From Acinetobacter silvestris (GTDB taxonomy: Bacteria > Pseudomonadota > Gammaproteobacteria > Pseudomonadales > Moraxellaceae): a DNA stretch of 64,000 nucleotides. Location: the NCBI RefSeq assembly GCF_002135235.1, contig NZ_NEGB01000001.1, forward strand, positions 434,001 to 498,000, read 5' to 3'. The position numbers and the translations under genes were made by a program. The notes under the pieces were generated by a model. It had not been told where the DNA came from, searched no databases, and saw only the letters and a program-made list of their open reading frames with translations. Below, one piece after another: positions 47,009-56,146 of the stretch (positions are counted from its first letter, which is position 1; every line of letters begins with the position of its first letter).

Positions 47009-47608
47009 TTATCTATCCAACTTCACCAAGTCTTCAGGATCTTTCACACCCCATTTCGGTTCAGGCGCTTGATAAACTTCAAATCTCGATAAAATCTCAT
47101 CGATAGAATCTAAATTCATTAAGACATCGGTAAAACGTGCTTTAGAAAAACCTTTCTGAGTGGTCAATTGAATGAATTTAATCAAATCATCATAAAAACC
47201 TTCAATATTTAAAAATGCACATGGTTTTAAATGAATACCCAACTGTGCCCAAGTCCATTGTTCAAAGATTTCCTCTATCGTTCCAGCACCACCCGGCAAA
47301 GCAATAAACCCATCCGATAACTCAGACATAATGGTTTTACGTTCATGCATATTTTTAACGATATGCAGTTCAGTCAAATCTGGATGTGCCAATTCACGAT
47401 CTACCAAACCTTGTGGAATCACCCCAATGACCTGACCACCAGCCTCTAACGCACTGTCCGCAACAATTCCCATTAGGCCAGAACGACCACCACCATAGAC
47501 TAATGTTTTACCTTGCTTGGCTAAAGTTTCACCCGTTAAGCGTGCTGTTTGTGCAAAGATTGTATCTGTGCCTAAAGCTGAGCCACAAAAAATAGCAATA
47601 GATTTCAT
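47009..47608 (-). CDS. LOG-family protein (TIGR00730 type)
   Basis: 199-aa Rossmann-fold protein with the PGGAGTIEE signature (about residue 94) and GGGRSGLMG nucleotide loop. Characterised members are nucleoside 5'-monophosphate phosphoribohydrolases (cytokinin-activating LOG in plants) or PpnN-like; the old label lysine decarboxylase is wrong. Start chosen at 47608 (MKSIAIFCGSALG) with AGGT upstream; MTESQQGRR at 47638 is an alternative. Confidence 0.88.
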   Translation of the reverse strand: MKSIAIFCGSALGTDTIFAQTARLTGETLAKQGKTLVYGGGRSGLMGIVADSALEAGGQVIGVIPQGLVDRELAHPDLTELHIVKNMHERKTIMSELSDGFIALPGGAGTIEEIFEQWTWAQLGIHLKPCAFLNIEGFYDDLIKFIQLTTQKGFSKARFTDVLMNLDSIDEILSRFEVYQAPEPKWGVKDPEDLVKLDR

Positions 47609-47765
47609 ATACCTTCGACCTTGTTGTGATTCTGTCATGCTGTAAAAGTAAACTATATGAGAGAAATTTAAAAAAATAAGCAATGCAAACAGTGTTTTTC
47701 ATTGCATCCTTGTCTAAAATACACCCATCAATTGAACACAGACTGCGTAAAGGAGAAAAGACACA

Positions 47766-48779
47766 ATGCTTGAAGCCTTTTACGCCACAGAGCGCGGCAG
47801 TTTAGAAGATGCCACTATTAATGGAGGATTTGATCTACATCCAGAGTTGGTGTGGGTCGATCTCATTGCTCCATCACAAGAAGAACAAGAATGGGTACTC
47901 GATGCCTATGAGCAAAACCTCCCTACACTCAAATCACTAGAAGACATCTCCTCATCTGCGCGATTTTATCGTGATGATGATGGTATTTTACATATCAGCA
48001 CGTATTTTTTAACTAAAAATAAAAATTATCAAGTCGAAGATGATCCTGAAGACTCTTCCAATATGCTTGCTACAGTACAGACTGTGGCCTTTATTTTACA
48101 TAAAGATCGTCTATTTACCTTACGTGGTGAAAAGCTCGTTGCATTCCGCGCATTTCGCGCACGTGCCCGTCGCAATGACTATGAAATCGATTACAAAGAC
48201 CCCACTTGGATTTTATTGGGTCTGCTTGAAGCAAAGTTAGATGAGCTTGCGGATATCTTAGAAGATATCCACAAAGACTTAGAAAGTTATTCAACTGAAG
48301 TACTGAATGTACGTCATCGGGAACAGATTCTTGATCTAGATGATATGATTACTCGCCTTGCTCAAAAAGAAGATATGCTCGGAAAAGCACAGCTCTGTTT
48401 AATTGATTTACGTCGTGTGCTGACCTTTTTATCACGACCACGCGCCTTAGGCAGTCATATCTATGATGCTGATATTCGAGAACTGAGTGAGGATGTACGC
48501 TCTCTGGTCGAACATGATGCCTTTTTATTCCAAAAAGTGAGATTCTTACTCGATACCACCTCAGGCTTCATTAATACTGAACAGAACGATACGATTCGTC
48601 GCTTCTCGATTTTACCCAGTATGCTTGCTCCCCCAATGCTGATTGCCAGTATTTATGGAATGAATACCGAAGTCCTACCTTTTGCCCATGGCCCTAAGAG
48701 TTTTATAGCAGTGATTGCCATTCTAATTTTATTCTTTGTCGGACCACTCATCTACTTTAGATGGAAAAAATGGATTTAA
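47766..48779 (+). CDS. corA: Magnesium/cobalt transporter CorA
   Basis: 337-aa inner-membrane divalent-cation channel. A long soluble N-terminal domain (to about residue 275) with helical stalk, then two C-terminal transmembrane segments separated by the selectivity motif YGMN. AGGAG lies 10 nt before the ATG. The ~80-bp upstream region is too short for an mgtA-like Mg sensor. Confidence 0.94.
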   Translation: MLEAFYATERGSLEDATINGGFDLHPELVWVDLIAPSQEEQEWVLDAYEQNLPTLKSLEDISSSARFYRDDDGILHISTYFLTKNKNYQVEDDPEDSSNMLATVQTVAFILHKDRLFTLRGEKLVAFRAFRARARRNDYEIDYKDPTWILLGLLEAKLDELADILEDIHKDLESYSTEVLNVRHREQILDLDDMITRLAQKEDMLGKAQLCLIDLRRVLTFLSRPRALGSHIYDADIRELSEDVRSLVEHDAFLFQKVRFLLDTTSGFINTEQNDTIRRFSILPSMLAPPMLIASIYGMNTEVLPFAHGPKSFIAVIAILILFFVGPLIYFRWKKWI

Positions 48780-48803
48780 GTGTGGTGATGTTTTAACACG
48801 CAT

Positions 48804-48831
48804 AAAAAAAGCACCAATAGGTGCTTTTTTT
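48804..48831. terminator. Bidirectional terminator between corA and mla operon
   Basis: AAAAAAAGCACC-AATA-GGTGCTTTTTTT; lies 12 nt from the mlaB stop, serving both convergent transcripts. Confidence 0.92.
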
Positions 48832-48843
48832 ATGTTCTTGAGA

Positions 48844-49131
48844 TTAAATCAGTTGTAAATCATTTTCTAGGTGACAAGATTGAATGATTTTCATCATTTT
48901 CTCAGGTACAGCCTTAAACTGTAACCCTTGTGCATCAGGTGTTTGACGCAGCCATTGCACCAATACAGCCAACGTAAGAGTACTGCCTTGTTCTAGCTTA
49001 GATAAATTTACAGTTAAAGGAAAAGCTTGTTCATTCTGAATAACTTTCAAACCATTTAAATAATAGTTTTCAGCATTATCAAAAGTGATTTTCCCAATCA
49101 CATGCAACTCCTGATTTTTAAATTCAATCAC
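48844..49131 (-). CDS. mlaB: Mla system STAS-domain protein MlaB
   Basis: 95-aa cytoplasmic STAS-domain subunit that binds the MlaF ATPase and is needed for assembly of the MlaFEDB transporter. Secondary-structure pattern and position at the end of mlaFEDC support the call; the LEQGSTLTLAVLVQWL stretch is the STAS helix region. Confidence 0.85.
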   Translation of the reverse strand: MIEFKNQELHVIGKITFDNAENYYLNGLKVIQNEQAFPLTVNLSKLEQGSTLTLAVLVQWLRQTPDAQGLQFKAVPEKMMKIIQSCHLENDLQLI

Positions 49132-49160
49132 TTACAGATTCCTATCTCAATGATCCAAAC

Positions 49161-49793
49161 TTACTTTTTATTTACAGCAGCATCTGCATCTGGTTTGAAA
49201 GTCGCGATTGCTTTATCAATATCACCACCATTACGCTGTACATTGGCTGCAAACTGATTACGGAATTGCAAACCTAAATCAATACCAGAAACATTAATGT
49301 TGCGAATTTTCCACTGCGTACCATGGTCAGCCAACTGGAAAGACACCGGTATTTTGTCACCTTTATTATTAAAATCGAGTGACACGACTGGATTCTTACT
49401 CGTCGTCGCTTTATAAGGACGCATGGTATATGACTGATTGCTATATTTTGCGAAAGCCGTCCCATAATTTTCAATCAAAGTATTACGGAAATTTTGTTCA
49501 AACTGAGCACGTTGTGCAGCTGTACTATTTTGATTCGTTGCATAAGTGCCCATCACAATACGCGTAAATGCTTGACCATCGACAAATGGGTCAAGATTTT
49601 GACGAATAATGGCTTTCACAGCAGCAGGATTATTTTGTAACTTACCCTGATCGGCTTTTAAACGCGTAATCAAACCATCAGCAACACGCTTTACAAAAAC
49701 AGGTGGTGCTTCAGCTGGTACTGCAAATGCAGTTCCTGTCAACATTGTTGCCAATACACTTGCTGTTAGGGTTTGTTTTAATAACATATTCAC
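49161..49793 (-). CDS. mlaC: Periplasmic phospholipid-binding protein MlaC
   Basis: 210-aa protein shuttling phospholipid between outer-membrane MlaA and the inner-membrane complex. Signal peptide ends TGTAFA, with cleavage before VPAEA. MlaC-fold motifs such as NLDPFVDGQAFTRIVMG are present. GTG at 49793 or ATG at 49787 can start it; a GGAG 10 nt before the GTG slightly favours the former. mlaA is not in this window. Confidence 0.93.
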   Translation of the reverse strand: MNMLLKQTLTASVLATMLTGTAFAVPAEAPPVFVKRVADGLITRLKADQGKLQNNPAAVKAIIRQNLDPFVDGQAFTRIVMGTYATNQNSTAAQRAQFEQNFRNTLIENYGTAFAKYSNQSYTMRPYKATTSKNPVVSLDFNNKGDKIPVSFQLADHGTQWKIRNINVSGIDLGLQFRNQFAANVQRNGGDIDKAIATFKPDADAAVNKK

Positions 49794-49815
49794 TTTTCAA
49801 CATCTCCTCTAATAC

Positions 49816-50493
49816 TTATTCGACAAATGACGTTTGGGCATCGCTAACTTCTGTAGAAGCTGCGGCATCTTTAGGTGCTGATGCACCAGCAGCTGATTTT
49901 CCAGTACCACCCGTAATAAATTTCGAAATCAAATCTTCAAGATCCATTGTACCTTGGGTATTGGTAATGCTTTCACCACGTTTGACATAATTGAGTCCAC
50001 CACCTGGCACGACTTTCAAATATTTTTCGCCCAAAAGACCATTTGTTGCTACCATTATGTAAGCATCTTCATCAATACTCGTAATGGATTTCATGTTGCT
50101 AATTAGTTTCTGTTCCATTGCTTTTTGTTCAGCAGGTGCCGCGGCTTGGTAATCTGCACTATAGCGCAACTCTTCCAAAGCATTACGTTCCACTTCTTGT
50201 AACTGTTTGGCATTAAAGCTAGTCAATTGACCATCTAAATCAAATTTTACAGTCGCAAGACGTGACACAGGGTCTAATGTAATAGAATCCACTCGACCAA
50301 TGGTGACACCACTCATGGTAACCTTCGCACGAGGCTTTAAACCATTCACATTGTCAAATGATGCCGTCATGCTATAACTATCTTTTAAATTTGTGCCTAC
50401 TAAACCACTCACCTTCATTGCCAAGAAAAACAAAGCAACACCAAAGATAATGACAAAAATACCAACGGCCAGCTCACTAGTACGTGATTTCAT
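49816..50493 (-). CDS. mlaD: MCE-domain protein MlaD
   Basis: 225-aa inner-membrane-anchored protein forming the hexameric ring of the Mla transporter. One N-terminal transmembrane segment (about residues 8-28), an MCE domain (about 38-115, LKPRAKVTMSGVTIGRVDSI), and an Ala/Ser-rich C-terminal tail. It is longer than E. coli MlaD (183 aa): an extra helical insert around residues 90-130 (QLQEVERNALEELRYSADY) follows the first MCE strands, as in Acinetobacter homologues. One-base overlap with mlaE. Confidence 0.94.
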   Translation of the reverse strand: MKSRTSELAVGIFVIIFGVALFFLAMKVSGLVGTNLKDSYSMTASFDNVNGLKPRAKVTMSGVTIGRVDSITLDPVSRLATVKFDLDGQLTSFNAKQLQEVERNALEELRYSADYQAAAPAEQKAMEQKLISNMKSITSIDEDAYIMVATNGLLGEKYLKVVPGGGLNYVKRGESITNTQGTMDLEDLISKFITGGTGKSAAGASAPKDAAASTEVSDAQTSFVE

Positions 50494-51272
50494 TAAACCC
50501 CTCCGAACATGACCGCAGTCAACACAAAATCAAAACCTAAAACACAAAGTGATGAATATACAACGGTACGCGTAGTAGACGTTGCGATACCTTCAGATGT
50601 TGGCTCACAAGCATAACCTTGATAGACCGCAATCCAAGTACAAACTACAGCAAAAACAACACTTTTAATAATTGTGCCATTCACGATATCTTTTCCAAAC
50701 TGTACGCTACTTTGCATACCACTCCAAAAAGATCCCTCATCCACACCTAAGAAATCAACGCCCACCATTTTACCGCCCATAATTCCGACAGCAGCAAAAA
50801 TGACAGATAACATGGGTAAACTGACGATACCCGCCCATAAGCGCGGTGAAACAATACGTTTCAAGGGGTCAACACCAATCATTTCCATACTTGATAATTG
50901 CTCAGTCGCTTTCATCAAACCAATTTCAGCAGTTAATGCAGACCCTGCACGACCTGCAAAAAGCAATGCAGCAACTACAGGTGCGAGTTCACGAACCAAA
51001 GTCAGTGAAACCATGGTCCCTAACATCGACTCCGAACCAACATTGATCAAGATCGAATAACCTTGTAATCCAATGACGAGACCTATAAACAATCCAGAAA
51101 CAGCAATAATCAATAGTGATAAAACACCAACACGATACATCTGATAAATGAAAAGTCTTACACCTAACAACGTCGGCAGAGATAAAATAATTTGTAGCAA
51201 CATCATTGTTGCAACACCAATGCCTTGAACACGCTCAATGACACGTCTACCTAATAAGGCAATTGCATTCAT
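50493..51272 (-). CDS. mlaE: Mla transporter permease MlaE
   Basis: 259-aa inner-membrane permease of the ABC-type lipid transporter with five or six helices and the [20 protein letters not shown] coupling segment (about residue 92), the family hallmark. Four-base overlap with mlaF and one-base overlap with mlaD indicate tight translational coupling. Confidence 0.95.
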   Translation of the reverse strand: MNAIALLGRRVIERVQGIGVATMMLLQIILSLPTLLGVRLFIYQMYRVGVLSLLIIAVSGLFIGLVIGLQGYSILINVGSESMLGTMVSLTLVRELAPVVAALLFAGRAGSALTAEIGLMKATEQLSSMEMIGVDPLKRIVSPRLWAGIVSLPMLSVIFAAVGIMGGKMVGVDFLGVDEGSFWSGMQSSVQFGKDIVNGTIIKSVVFAVVCTWIAVYQGYACEPTSEGIATSTTRTVVYSSLCVLGFDFVLTAVMFGGV

Positions 51273-52087
51273 GAACGCACCTCATTATTCAAATAGGCTT
51301 GATGGCTAAATTGATAATCAACCGGTCCTTCAATCGAACCGGTTAAAAATTGTCTGACAAAGGGTGATGTATGCGCACGAAGTTCATCGGGCGTACCTTC
51401 GCCTTGCACTTTTCCTTCCGCAACCACGTAAATATAATCTGCAATCGAGAGCGTTTCAGAAACATCGTGCGAAACAATAATAGACGTTAGATCCAATGCA
51501 TCACGCAATGATCGAATCAAACGTGTCAACACTCCCATTACAATGGGATCCTGTCCTGCAAAAGGCTCATCGTACATAATTAATTCGGGGTCAAGTGCAA
51601 TCGCACGTGCCAATGCAACGCGGCGGTTCATCCCCCCCGACAACTCAGCAGGCATTAATTGCTCTGCACCACGCAAACCCACAGATTCTAATTTTAAGGC
51701 AACTAACTCTGAGATCAAATTCTCGGTTAGTTTGGTATGTGCACGAATCGGAAATGCGACATTTTCATATACTGTCATATCCGTGAATAATGCACCACTT
51801 TGAAATAACATTCCCATACGCGCACGCGCAGAAAATAACTCTGCCCGCGACATATTCGCAATATTAATACCATCCAGTAAAATTTGCCCTTGATCAGGGA
51901 GCAATTGCCCTCCGATTAACCGCAGCAAGGTAGTTTTGCCTGTCCCTGAAGGACCCATGATTGCGGTAATTTGGCCACGACGTATTTTTAGATTTACATT
52001 ATCATAAATGACACGTTCACCACGGTTAAAGCTTAAATTTTTGACTTCAATTAAAGCCTGACCTTCGGGAAGCGTTTGATTACTCAT
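51269..52087 (-). CDS. mlaF: Mla transporter ATP-binding protein MlaF
   Basis: 272-aa ATPase powering phospholipid transport. Walker [10 protein letters not shown] (about residue 45), signature [14 protein letters not shown], Walker [14 protein letters not shown] and switch His in IIVSHDV are all intact. First gene of mlaFEDCB. A good promoter lies 18-46 bp upstream. Confidence 0.96.
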   Translation of the reverse strand: MSNQTLPEGQALIEVKNLSFNRGERVIYDNVNLKIRRGQITAIMGPSGTGKTTLLRLIGGQLLPDQGQILLDGINIANMSRAELFSARARMGMLFQSGALFTDMTVYENVAFPIRAHTKLTENLISELVALKLESVGLRGAEQLMPAELSGGMNRRVALARAIALDPELIMYDEPFAGQDPIVMGVLTRLIRSLRDALDLTSIIVSHDVSETLSIADYIYVVAEGKVQGEGTPDELRAHTSPFVRQFLTGSIEGPVDYQFSHQAYLNNEVRS

Positions 52088-52104
52088 AACTGAACAGTTC
52101 CTGC

Positions 52105-52133
52105 ATTTTACAGCCCGCTTACTATACTCTCAA
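52105..52133 (-). promoter_or_regulatory. Promoter of the mla operon
   Basis: TTGAGA (52128-52133), 17-bp spacer, TAAAAT (52105-52110) on the minus strand; transcription would start ~12-15 nt before the mlaF ATG. Confidence 0.7.
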
Positions 52134-52450
52134 CAGACGGCAATTTGTTGTTATCAATTGATAATAAGGTTTTAAGCTATTGTATCATTTCTAGGCAGAA
52201 ATCTGATTCTATTGTTTTTATAATTATATAATTTTTATACAAATATTTGTAGGGTATTAAGAAAGAACGCTATAGATAAAATAAAATATATTCGATAAAA
52301 GCAAAAAGGAAAAAATATAGAACATAACAACTCCAGCACTGGCATCACCATATATTTGTGGCATTTTTATTGTCCATATTGTCTGTTTGTTAAAAAAATT
52401 TGACCAACTTCTCATTTTTTTATTCTATCAGATTTTTTTGACCTTGCAAT
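52134..52450. other. AT-rich intergenic stretch
   Basis: 317 bp between the mla promoter and the helicase terminator. No ORF with a ribosome site, no hairpin with T-run inside, no repeats. It may hold upstream activating sequence of the mla operon. Confidence 0.5.
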
Positions 52451-52478
52451 AAAAAACCAGTCCTAAGACTGGTTTTTT
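52451..52478 (-). terminator. Terminator of the DEAD-box helicase gene
   Basis: AAAAAACCAGTC-CTAA-GACTGGTTTTTT, symmetric, 19 nt past the stop. Confidence 0.92.
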
Positions 52479-52496
52479 ATGGGATGAAGCAAATAC

Positions 52497-54410
52497 TTAG
52501 TCGTTAAATTTACGACGTGGGCGATCTTCACCACCGAAAGCTGGACGCTCGCCACGTGGTTTATCATCAAAACTACGACGTGGGCGATCTTCACTGAAGC
52601 TACGTTGTGGACGATCACCGAAACCGCCTTCACGACGTGGAGCTGGACGATCACCAAAATCACGACGTGGAGCTGGACGATCACCACTTGCTTTATAGTC
52701 TACACGGTTACCACGGTTATCATCTGCAGAACGCGGTTTGTCACCAAAGCTACGTTGTGGACGATCACCGAAACCACCTTCACGACGTGGCGCTGGACGA
52801 TCACCGAAATCACGTTTAGGACGGTCATCAAACGAACGTTGTGGACGGTCACCAAAACCACCTTCACGACGTGGCGCTGGACGATCACCGAAGTCACGTT
52901 TAGGACGATCATCAAACGAACGTTGTGGACGGTCACCAAAACCACCTTCACGACGTGGCGCTGGACGATCACCAAAATCACGCTTAGGACGATCATCACC
53001 GCCAGCATAAGCTGGACGCTCAGTACGAGGCTTGTCATCATAGCTACGACGTGGACGATCTTCACCACCTTCACGACGTTTGAAGCTACTTTCGCCTTCA
53101 AAACGACTACGACCACCGCTATCACGACCACCAAAACCGCCACGACCGCCATCACGACCACGACCGCCGCCATCACGACCGCCACGACCACCATCACGAC
53201 CACGACCGCCGCCATCACGACTACCGCGTGCAGGAGGTGGAGATGGCTCAAGACCTTCAATTTCAGAAACGTTCAAACGCGCTTCTAAATAATCTTCTAA
53301 TGCACGAATCTTGCCGCGTTCACGGTAAGTTGCAAGTGTAATAGCTTTACCAGTACGACCTGCACGACCTGTACGACCAATACGGTGTACATAATCTTCG
53401 TGTTTCATTGGTAAACCGAAGTTAATTACGTGTGAAATTGTTGGTACGTCAAGACCACGAGCAGCAACGTCTGTTGCAACTAGGATTTTTGCACGACCTT
53501 CACGAATACTACGTAAACGACGGTTACGAACAGTCTGTGGCATAGCACCATGAAGTGCTACAACTGAAAGACCTGCTTCTGCAAGTTCTTCAGCAAGCAT
53601 ATCTGTATCTTCTTGAGTAGAAGCAAAGACAACTGCTTGATCTACATCATCAGCACTTAACCAATGTGTAAGCAATTTTTTCTTATGCTCAAAACCATCA
53701 GTCCAATGAAGCGTCTGGGTAATATCAGTATTAGTCGAATGACCTGTTTCAATTGCAATACGCACTGGATCATTCATCATGCGTGAAGCAAGACTAATAA
53801 TACGTGGAGCAAATGTTGCAGAGAACATTAATGTTTGTTTACGATTTAAAGCTAATTCACTAATTGCTTCTAGGTCATCTGAGAAACCTAGATCAAGCAT
53901 ACGGTCAGCTTCATCGACAATTAACGCATCAACTAAATCTAATTTAATTTGACGACGGTTTACAAGATCAAGTAAACGACCTGGAGTCGCCACAACAACT
54001 TGTGCACCTTTTAACTGTTGGATTTGTTTACCAAAAGGCATACCACCCATGATCGCAGCAACACGAACGCCTTTCATATGACGTACTAATGCGATTGCAT
54101 CTTGACATACTTGTTGCGCAAGTTCACGAGTCGGTGAAATTACTAAAATATTTGGCTGTGTAACAGCTTTCATACGGTCTTTAAATGGTACTAGACCATC
54201 TTCACCAGCTGCAGCTAAAGCATTTAACGTTGGGAGTAAGAACGCAGCAGTTTTACCAGAACCTGTTTGGCTTGAAACTAGAAGGTCTTTACCTTCTAAA
54301 GCAGCAGGAATTGCTTGTTCTTGTACTGCTGTAGGTGCAGTAAAACCTAGGCTTTCAAGGGCCTTTTGAAGAGATTCGTCTAATGAAAAGTCAGCAAAAG
54401 TTTTGCTCAT
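52497..54410 (-). CDS. DEAD-box ATP-dependent RNA helicase with RGG-like repetitive tail
   Basis: 637-aa RNA helicase. Motifs: Q motif region FTAPTAVQEQAIP, I SQTGSGKT, Ia PTRELAQQ, II DEAD, III SAT, VI HRIGRTGRAGRTGK. The core ends near residue 375. The rest, ~260 residues, is low-complexity and rich in Arg, Gly, Asp, Phe and Pro, and includes three 28-residue repeats encoded by 84-bp tandem DNA repeats. Such tails bind RNA and favour phase separation. ATG at 54410 (MSKTFADFSL) is preferred to GTG at 54422. It belongs to the RhlE/DeaD/SrmB group; I would not assign one symbol. A long leader suggests cold or autogenous regulation. Confidence 0.92.
   Translation of the reverse strand: MSKTFADFSLDESLQKALESLGFTAPTAVQEQAIPAALEGKDLLVSSQTGSGKTAAFLLPTLNALAAAGEDGLVPFKDRMKAVTQPNILVISPTRELAQQVCQDAIALVRHMKGVRVAAIMGGMPFGKQIQQLKGAQVVVATPGRLLDLVNRRQIKLDLVDALIVDEADRMLDLGFSDDLEAISELALNRKQTLMFSATFAPRIISLASRMMNDPVRIAIETGHSTNTDITQTLHWTDGFEHKKKLLTHWLSADDVDQAVVFASTQEDTDMLAEELAEAGLSVVALHGAMPQTVRNRRLRSIREGRAKILVATDVAARGLDVPTISHVINFGLPMKHEDYVHRIGRTGRAGRTGKAITLATYRERGKIRALEDYLEARLNVSEIEGLEPSPPPARGSRDGGGRGRDGGRGGRDGGGRGRDGGRGGFGGRDSGGRSRFEGESSFKRREGGEDRPRRSYDDKPRTERPAYAGGDDRPKRDFGDRPAPRREGGFGDRPQRSFDDRPKRDFGDRPAPRREGGFGDRPQRSFDDRPKRDFGDRPAPRREGGFGDRPQRSFGDKPRSADDNRGNRVDYKASGDRPAPRRDFGDRPAPRREGGFGDRPQRSFSEDRPRRSFDDKPRGERPAFGGEDRPRRKFND
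52753..53004. repeat. Three 84-bp tandem repeats in the helicase tail
   Basis: Near-identical units start at 52753, 52837 and 52921 (exact 84-bp spacing), each encoding 28 residues around RDFGDRPAPRREGGFGDRPQ. A partial fourth copy lies at about 52603-52667. The period is a multiple of three, so copy-number changes would lengthen or shorten the tail without a frameshift. Confidence 0.9.
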
Positions 54411-54691
54411 AGAGGCATTCACCCTAATGTGGGTGCTCCATTTAATAATATAGTCTAATGGACATCGGCAAAAAGCGGCACAGCAATAATCGCTGAAGAA
54501 ATAAAGATCAGCGGCGATCCGAGTAACGACGATGTGGATTTAACGCACACATGATTACAGCCGCAACCTGAAAGAATCGTTTAAACGATTGAGTGGGGCG
54601 CGAAATATCGTCCTCTCTTTGGACCGGACGCGCATACACAATGATAAGAAGAGATGTTCAGGTAATGAACGGAATTTAAGTGCGTGAGCAA
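54411..54691 (-). promoter_or_regulatory. Long structured 5' leader of the helicase gene
   Basis: About 275 nt between the likely transcription start and the ATG, clearly less AT-rich than nearby intergenic DNA. Contains a perfect 16-bp palindrome AATCGTTTAAACGATT (54575-54590), a GGTCC...GGAC hairpin within a GCGCG...CGCGC outer pairing, and an imperfect CGCTGA/TCAGCG stem. No ORF of note inside. Long leaders are known on cold-shock helicase and csp mRNAs and allow autoregulation or thermosensing; that role is inference here. Confidence 0.6.
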
Positions 54692-54719
54692 AGTATAGCA
54701 GATTTTTTAATAATGTCAC
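54692..54719 (-). promoter_or_regulatory. Extended -10 promoter of the helicase gene
   Basis: GTGACA (54714-54719), 16 bp, TATACT (54692-54697) preceded by TGC, giving an extended -10 (TGnTATACT). Confidence 0.7.
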
Positions 54720-55149
54720 CAAGTTTTATTGTTTTTTCCTGTGTTGTGGCTTATTTTTTATACAATGACATGTTTTTAAAGCATTTAAAATTTAAATTTT
54801 CGAATACTTTTTTATACGTTGTTCCATCCACGATGGCATAATCAAGAATAGTTGCAACTGACTGGCTCTATACACAAATCACCATTCATTTACTCAACAA
54901 GTTCGATATCCTCATATTCAGAAAGAATAATCACCCCTCCCTCCTAAGCTTCTAAATAAAATTTCTACATATGACATCTTTTATAGAATTGCTTAAGTCC
55001 TATCTACGTTAATGAACTCTTAATTTAATAAAATCCTAGTCCATATCTATTTTATGCTAAATCAAAAAATGAATTACCGCCCGCAAACTAAAATATATTT
55101 TAAAAATATTATAAATGAAGTTTTTTTCTTATTTTTAAATTTCGGGTAT
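54720..55149. other. AT-rich intergenic stretch with no gene
   Basis: 430 bp with no supported ORF. A small dyad CCATC-CAC-GATGG lies near 54826-54838. An open frame from 55054 runs across the suhB terminator and into suhB antisense and is not credible. Confidence 0.5.
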
Positions 55150-55181
55150 AAAAAAGCTCTCACAATTTGGAGAGCTTTTTT
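55150..55181 (-). terminator. Terminator of suhB
   Basis: AAAAAAGCTCTC, 8-nt loop, GAGAGCTTTTTT; 14 nt past the suhB stop. Confidence 0.92.
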
Positions 55182-55194
55182 AATTGCGAGCTAC

Positions 55195-56025
55195 TTATTT
55201 AGCAGCATCACCCCATGCAGGAACAACAGCTTGCATAAGTGGTTTAAGCAATTTCATTGAACATGCAATGACTTGGCCATTTTCCATAGAATCTGAACCA
55301 CCACGTGCGTCCACAACAGTACCGCCTGCTTCTTTCACGATTAACTCACCCGCAGCGATATCCCACGGCTTTAAGCCTAATTCGAAATAACCATCAAATC
55401 GACCTGCAGCTACATAAGCTAAATCTAATGCAGCAGAACCCGTACGACGGTATTGAGCACCGGCTTCAGTGACTTTTAACAATGATTCAAAATGATTTTT
55501 TGCATAAGAAACAATTTCACCGTTACGTTTCACACGGTAAGCATGACCCACAGAAAGGAAGGTGTTTTCTAAGCTATCTTTTGCATTTACGCGAATACGG
55601 CGTTGGTTCAACATAGCACCACGACCACGACTTGCTGAGAACAGTTCATCTTTTACTGGGTCATAAATGACACCGTGTTGCGTGATACCTTTATGTTTCA
55701 CTGCAATAGAAATACAGAAATGTGGAACACCGTTAATAAAGTTTAACGTTCCATCTAGCGGATCAATCACCCAACACCAATCAGCATCATGGCCTTGACC
55801 TTCTTGTAAACCAAACTCTTCGCCAAGAAAGCTGTGGTTTTTATAACTTTTGCGTAATGTCGCAATCGTTAATTCTTCTAAATAACGATCAACACGCGTA
55901 ACAGGACCATCAATACCTTTTTCTTCGACTTGTAGATCGAGTTTATGACGATTTTGATGTGCCTTTAAAAGCTCTTGACCAACTAACTGAGCCGCACGCG
56001 CAGCCATCACCACCATAGGTTCCAT
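55195..56025 (-). CDS. suhB: Inositol-1-monophosphatase SuhB
   Basis: 276-aa Mg-dependent phosphatase that also acts in rRNA antitermination in E. coli. The metal site is complete: EEFG, DPLDGTLNF and WDIAAGELIVKEAGG. ATG at 56025 (MEPMVVMAARAAQLVGQ) gives the family start; the upstream part of the frame lacks support. The antitermination role could connect with the ribosomal genes functionally, but they are 26 kb apart. Confidence 0.94.
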   Translation of the reverse strand: MEPMVVMAARAAQLVGQELLKAHQNRHKLDLQVEEKGIDGPVTRVDRYLEELTIATLRKSYKNHSFLGEEFGLQEGQGHDADWCWVIDPLDGTLNFINGVPHFCISIAVKHKGITQHGVIYDPVKDELFSASRGRGAMLNQRRIRVNAKDSLENTFLSVGHAYRVKRNGEIVSYAKNHFESLLKVTEAGAQYRRTGSAALDLAYVAAGRFDGYFELGLKPWDIAAGELIVKEAGGTVVDARGGSDSMENGQVIACSMKLLKPLMQAVVPAWGDAAK

Positions 56026-56146
56026 TGAACACCCACTACAAATTTGAAAGAAACTGATAAAGAATAATGCATAAAAGCGCCCGCATTTTAACAAATGTAA
56101 GCGCTTTTAGGGGAAAAAATGTTGCTAAAGTTTTAAGAGACTGTAT

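Noticed and set aside
47684-47765. Magnesium-sensing leader before corA
   Set aside because: Only ~80 bp; a 6-bp dyad ATGCAA/TTGCAT is present but nothing like a known Mg sensor.
52605-53288. Long plus-strand open frames opposite the helicase tail, with Thr/Ile-rich or Arg/Pro-rich products
   Set aside because: They arise from the low-complexity repeats of the minus-strand helicase gene; no ribosome site or promoter.
55054-55260. 68-codon plus-strand frame
   Set aside because: Crosses the suhB terminator and enters suhB antisense; no ribosome site.
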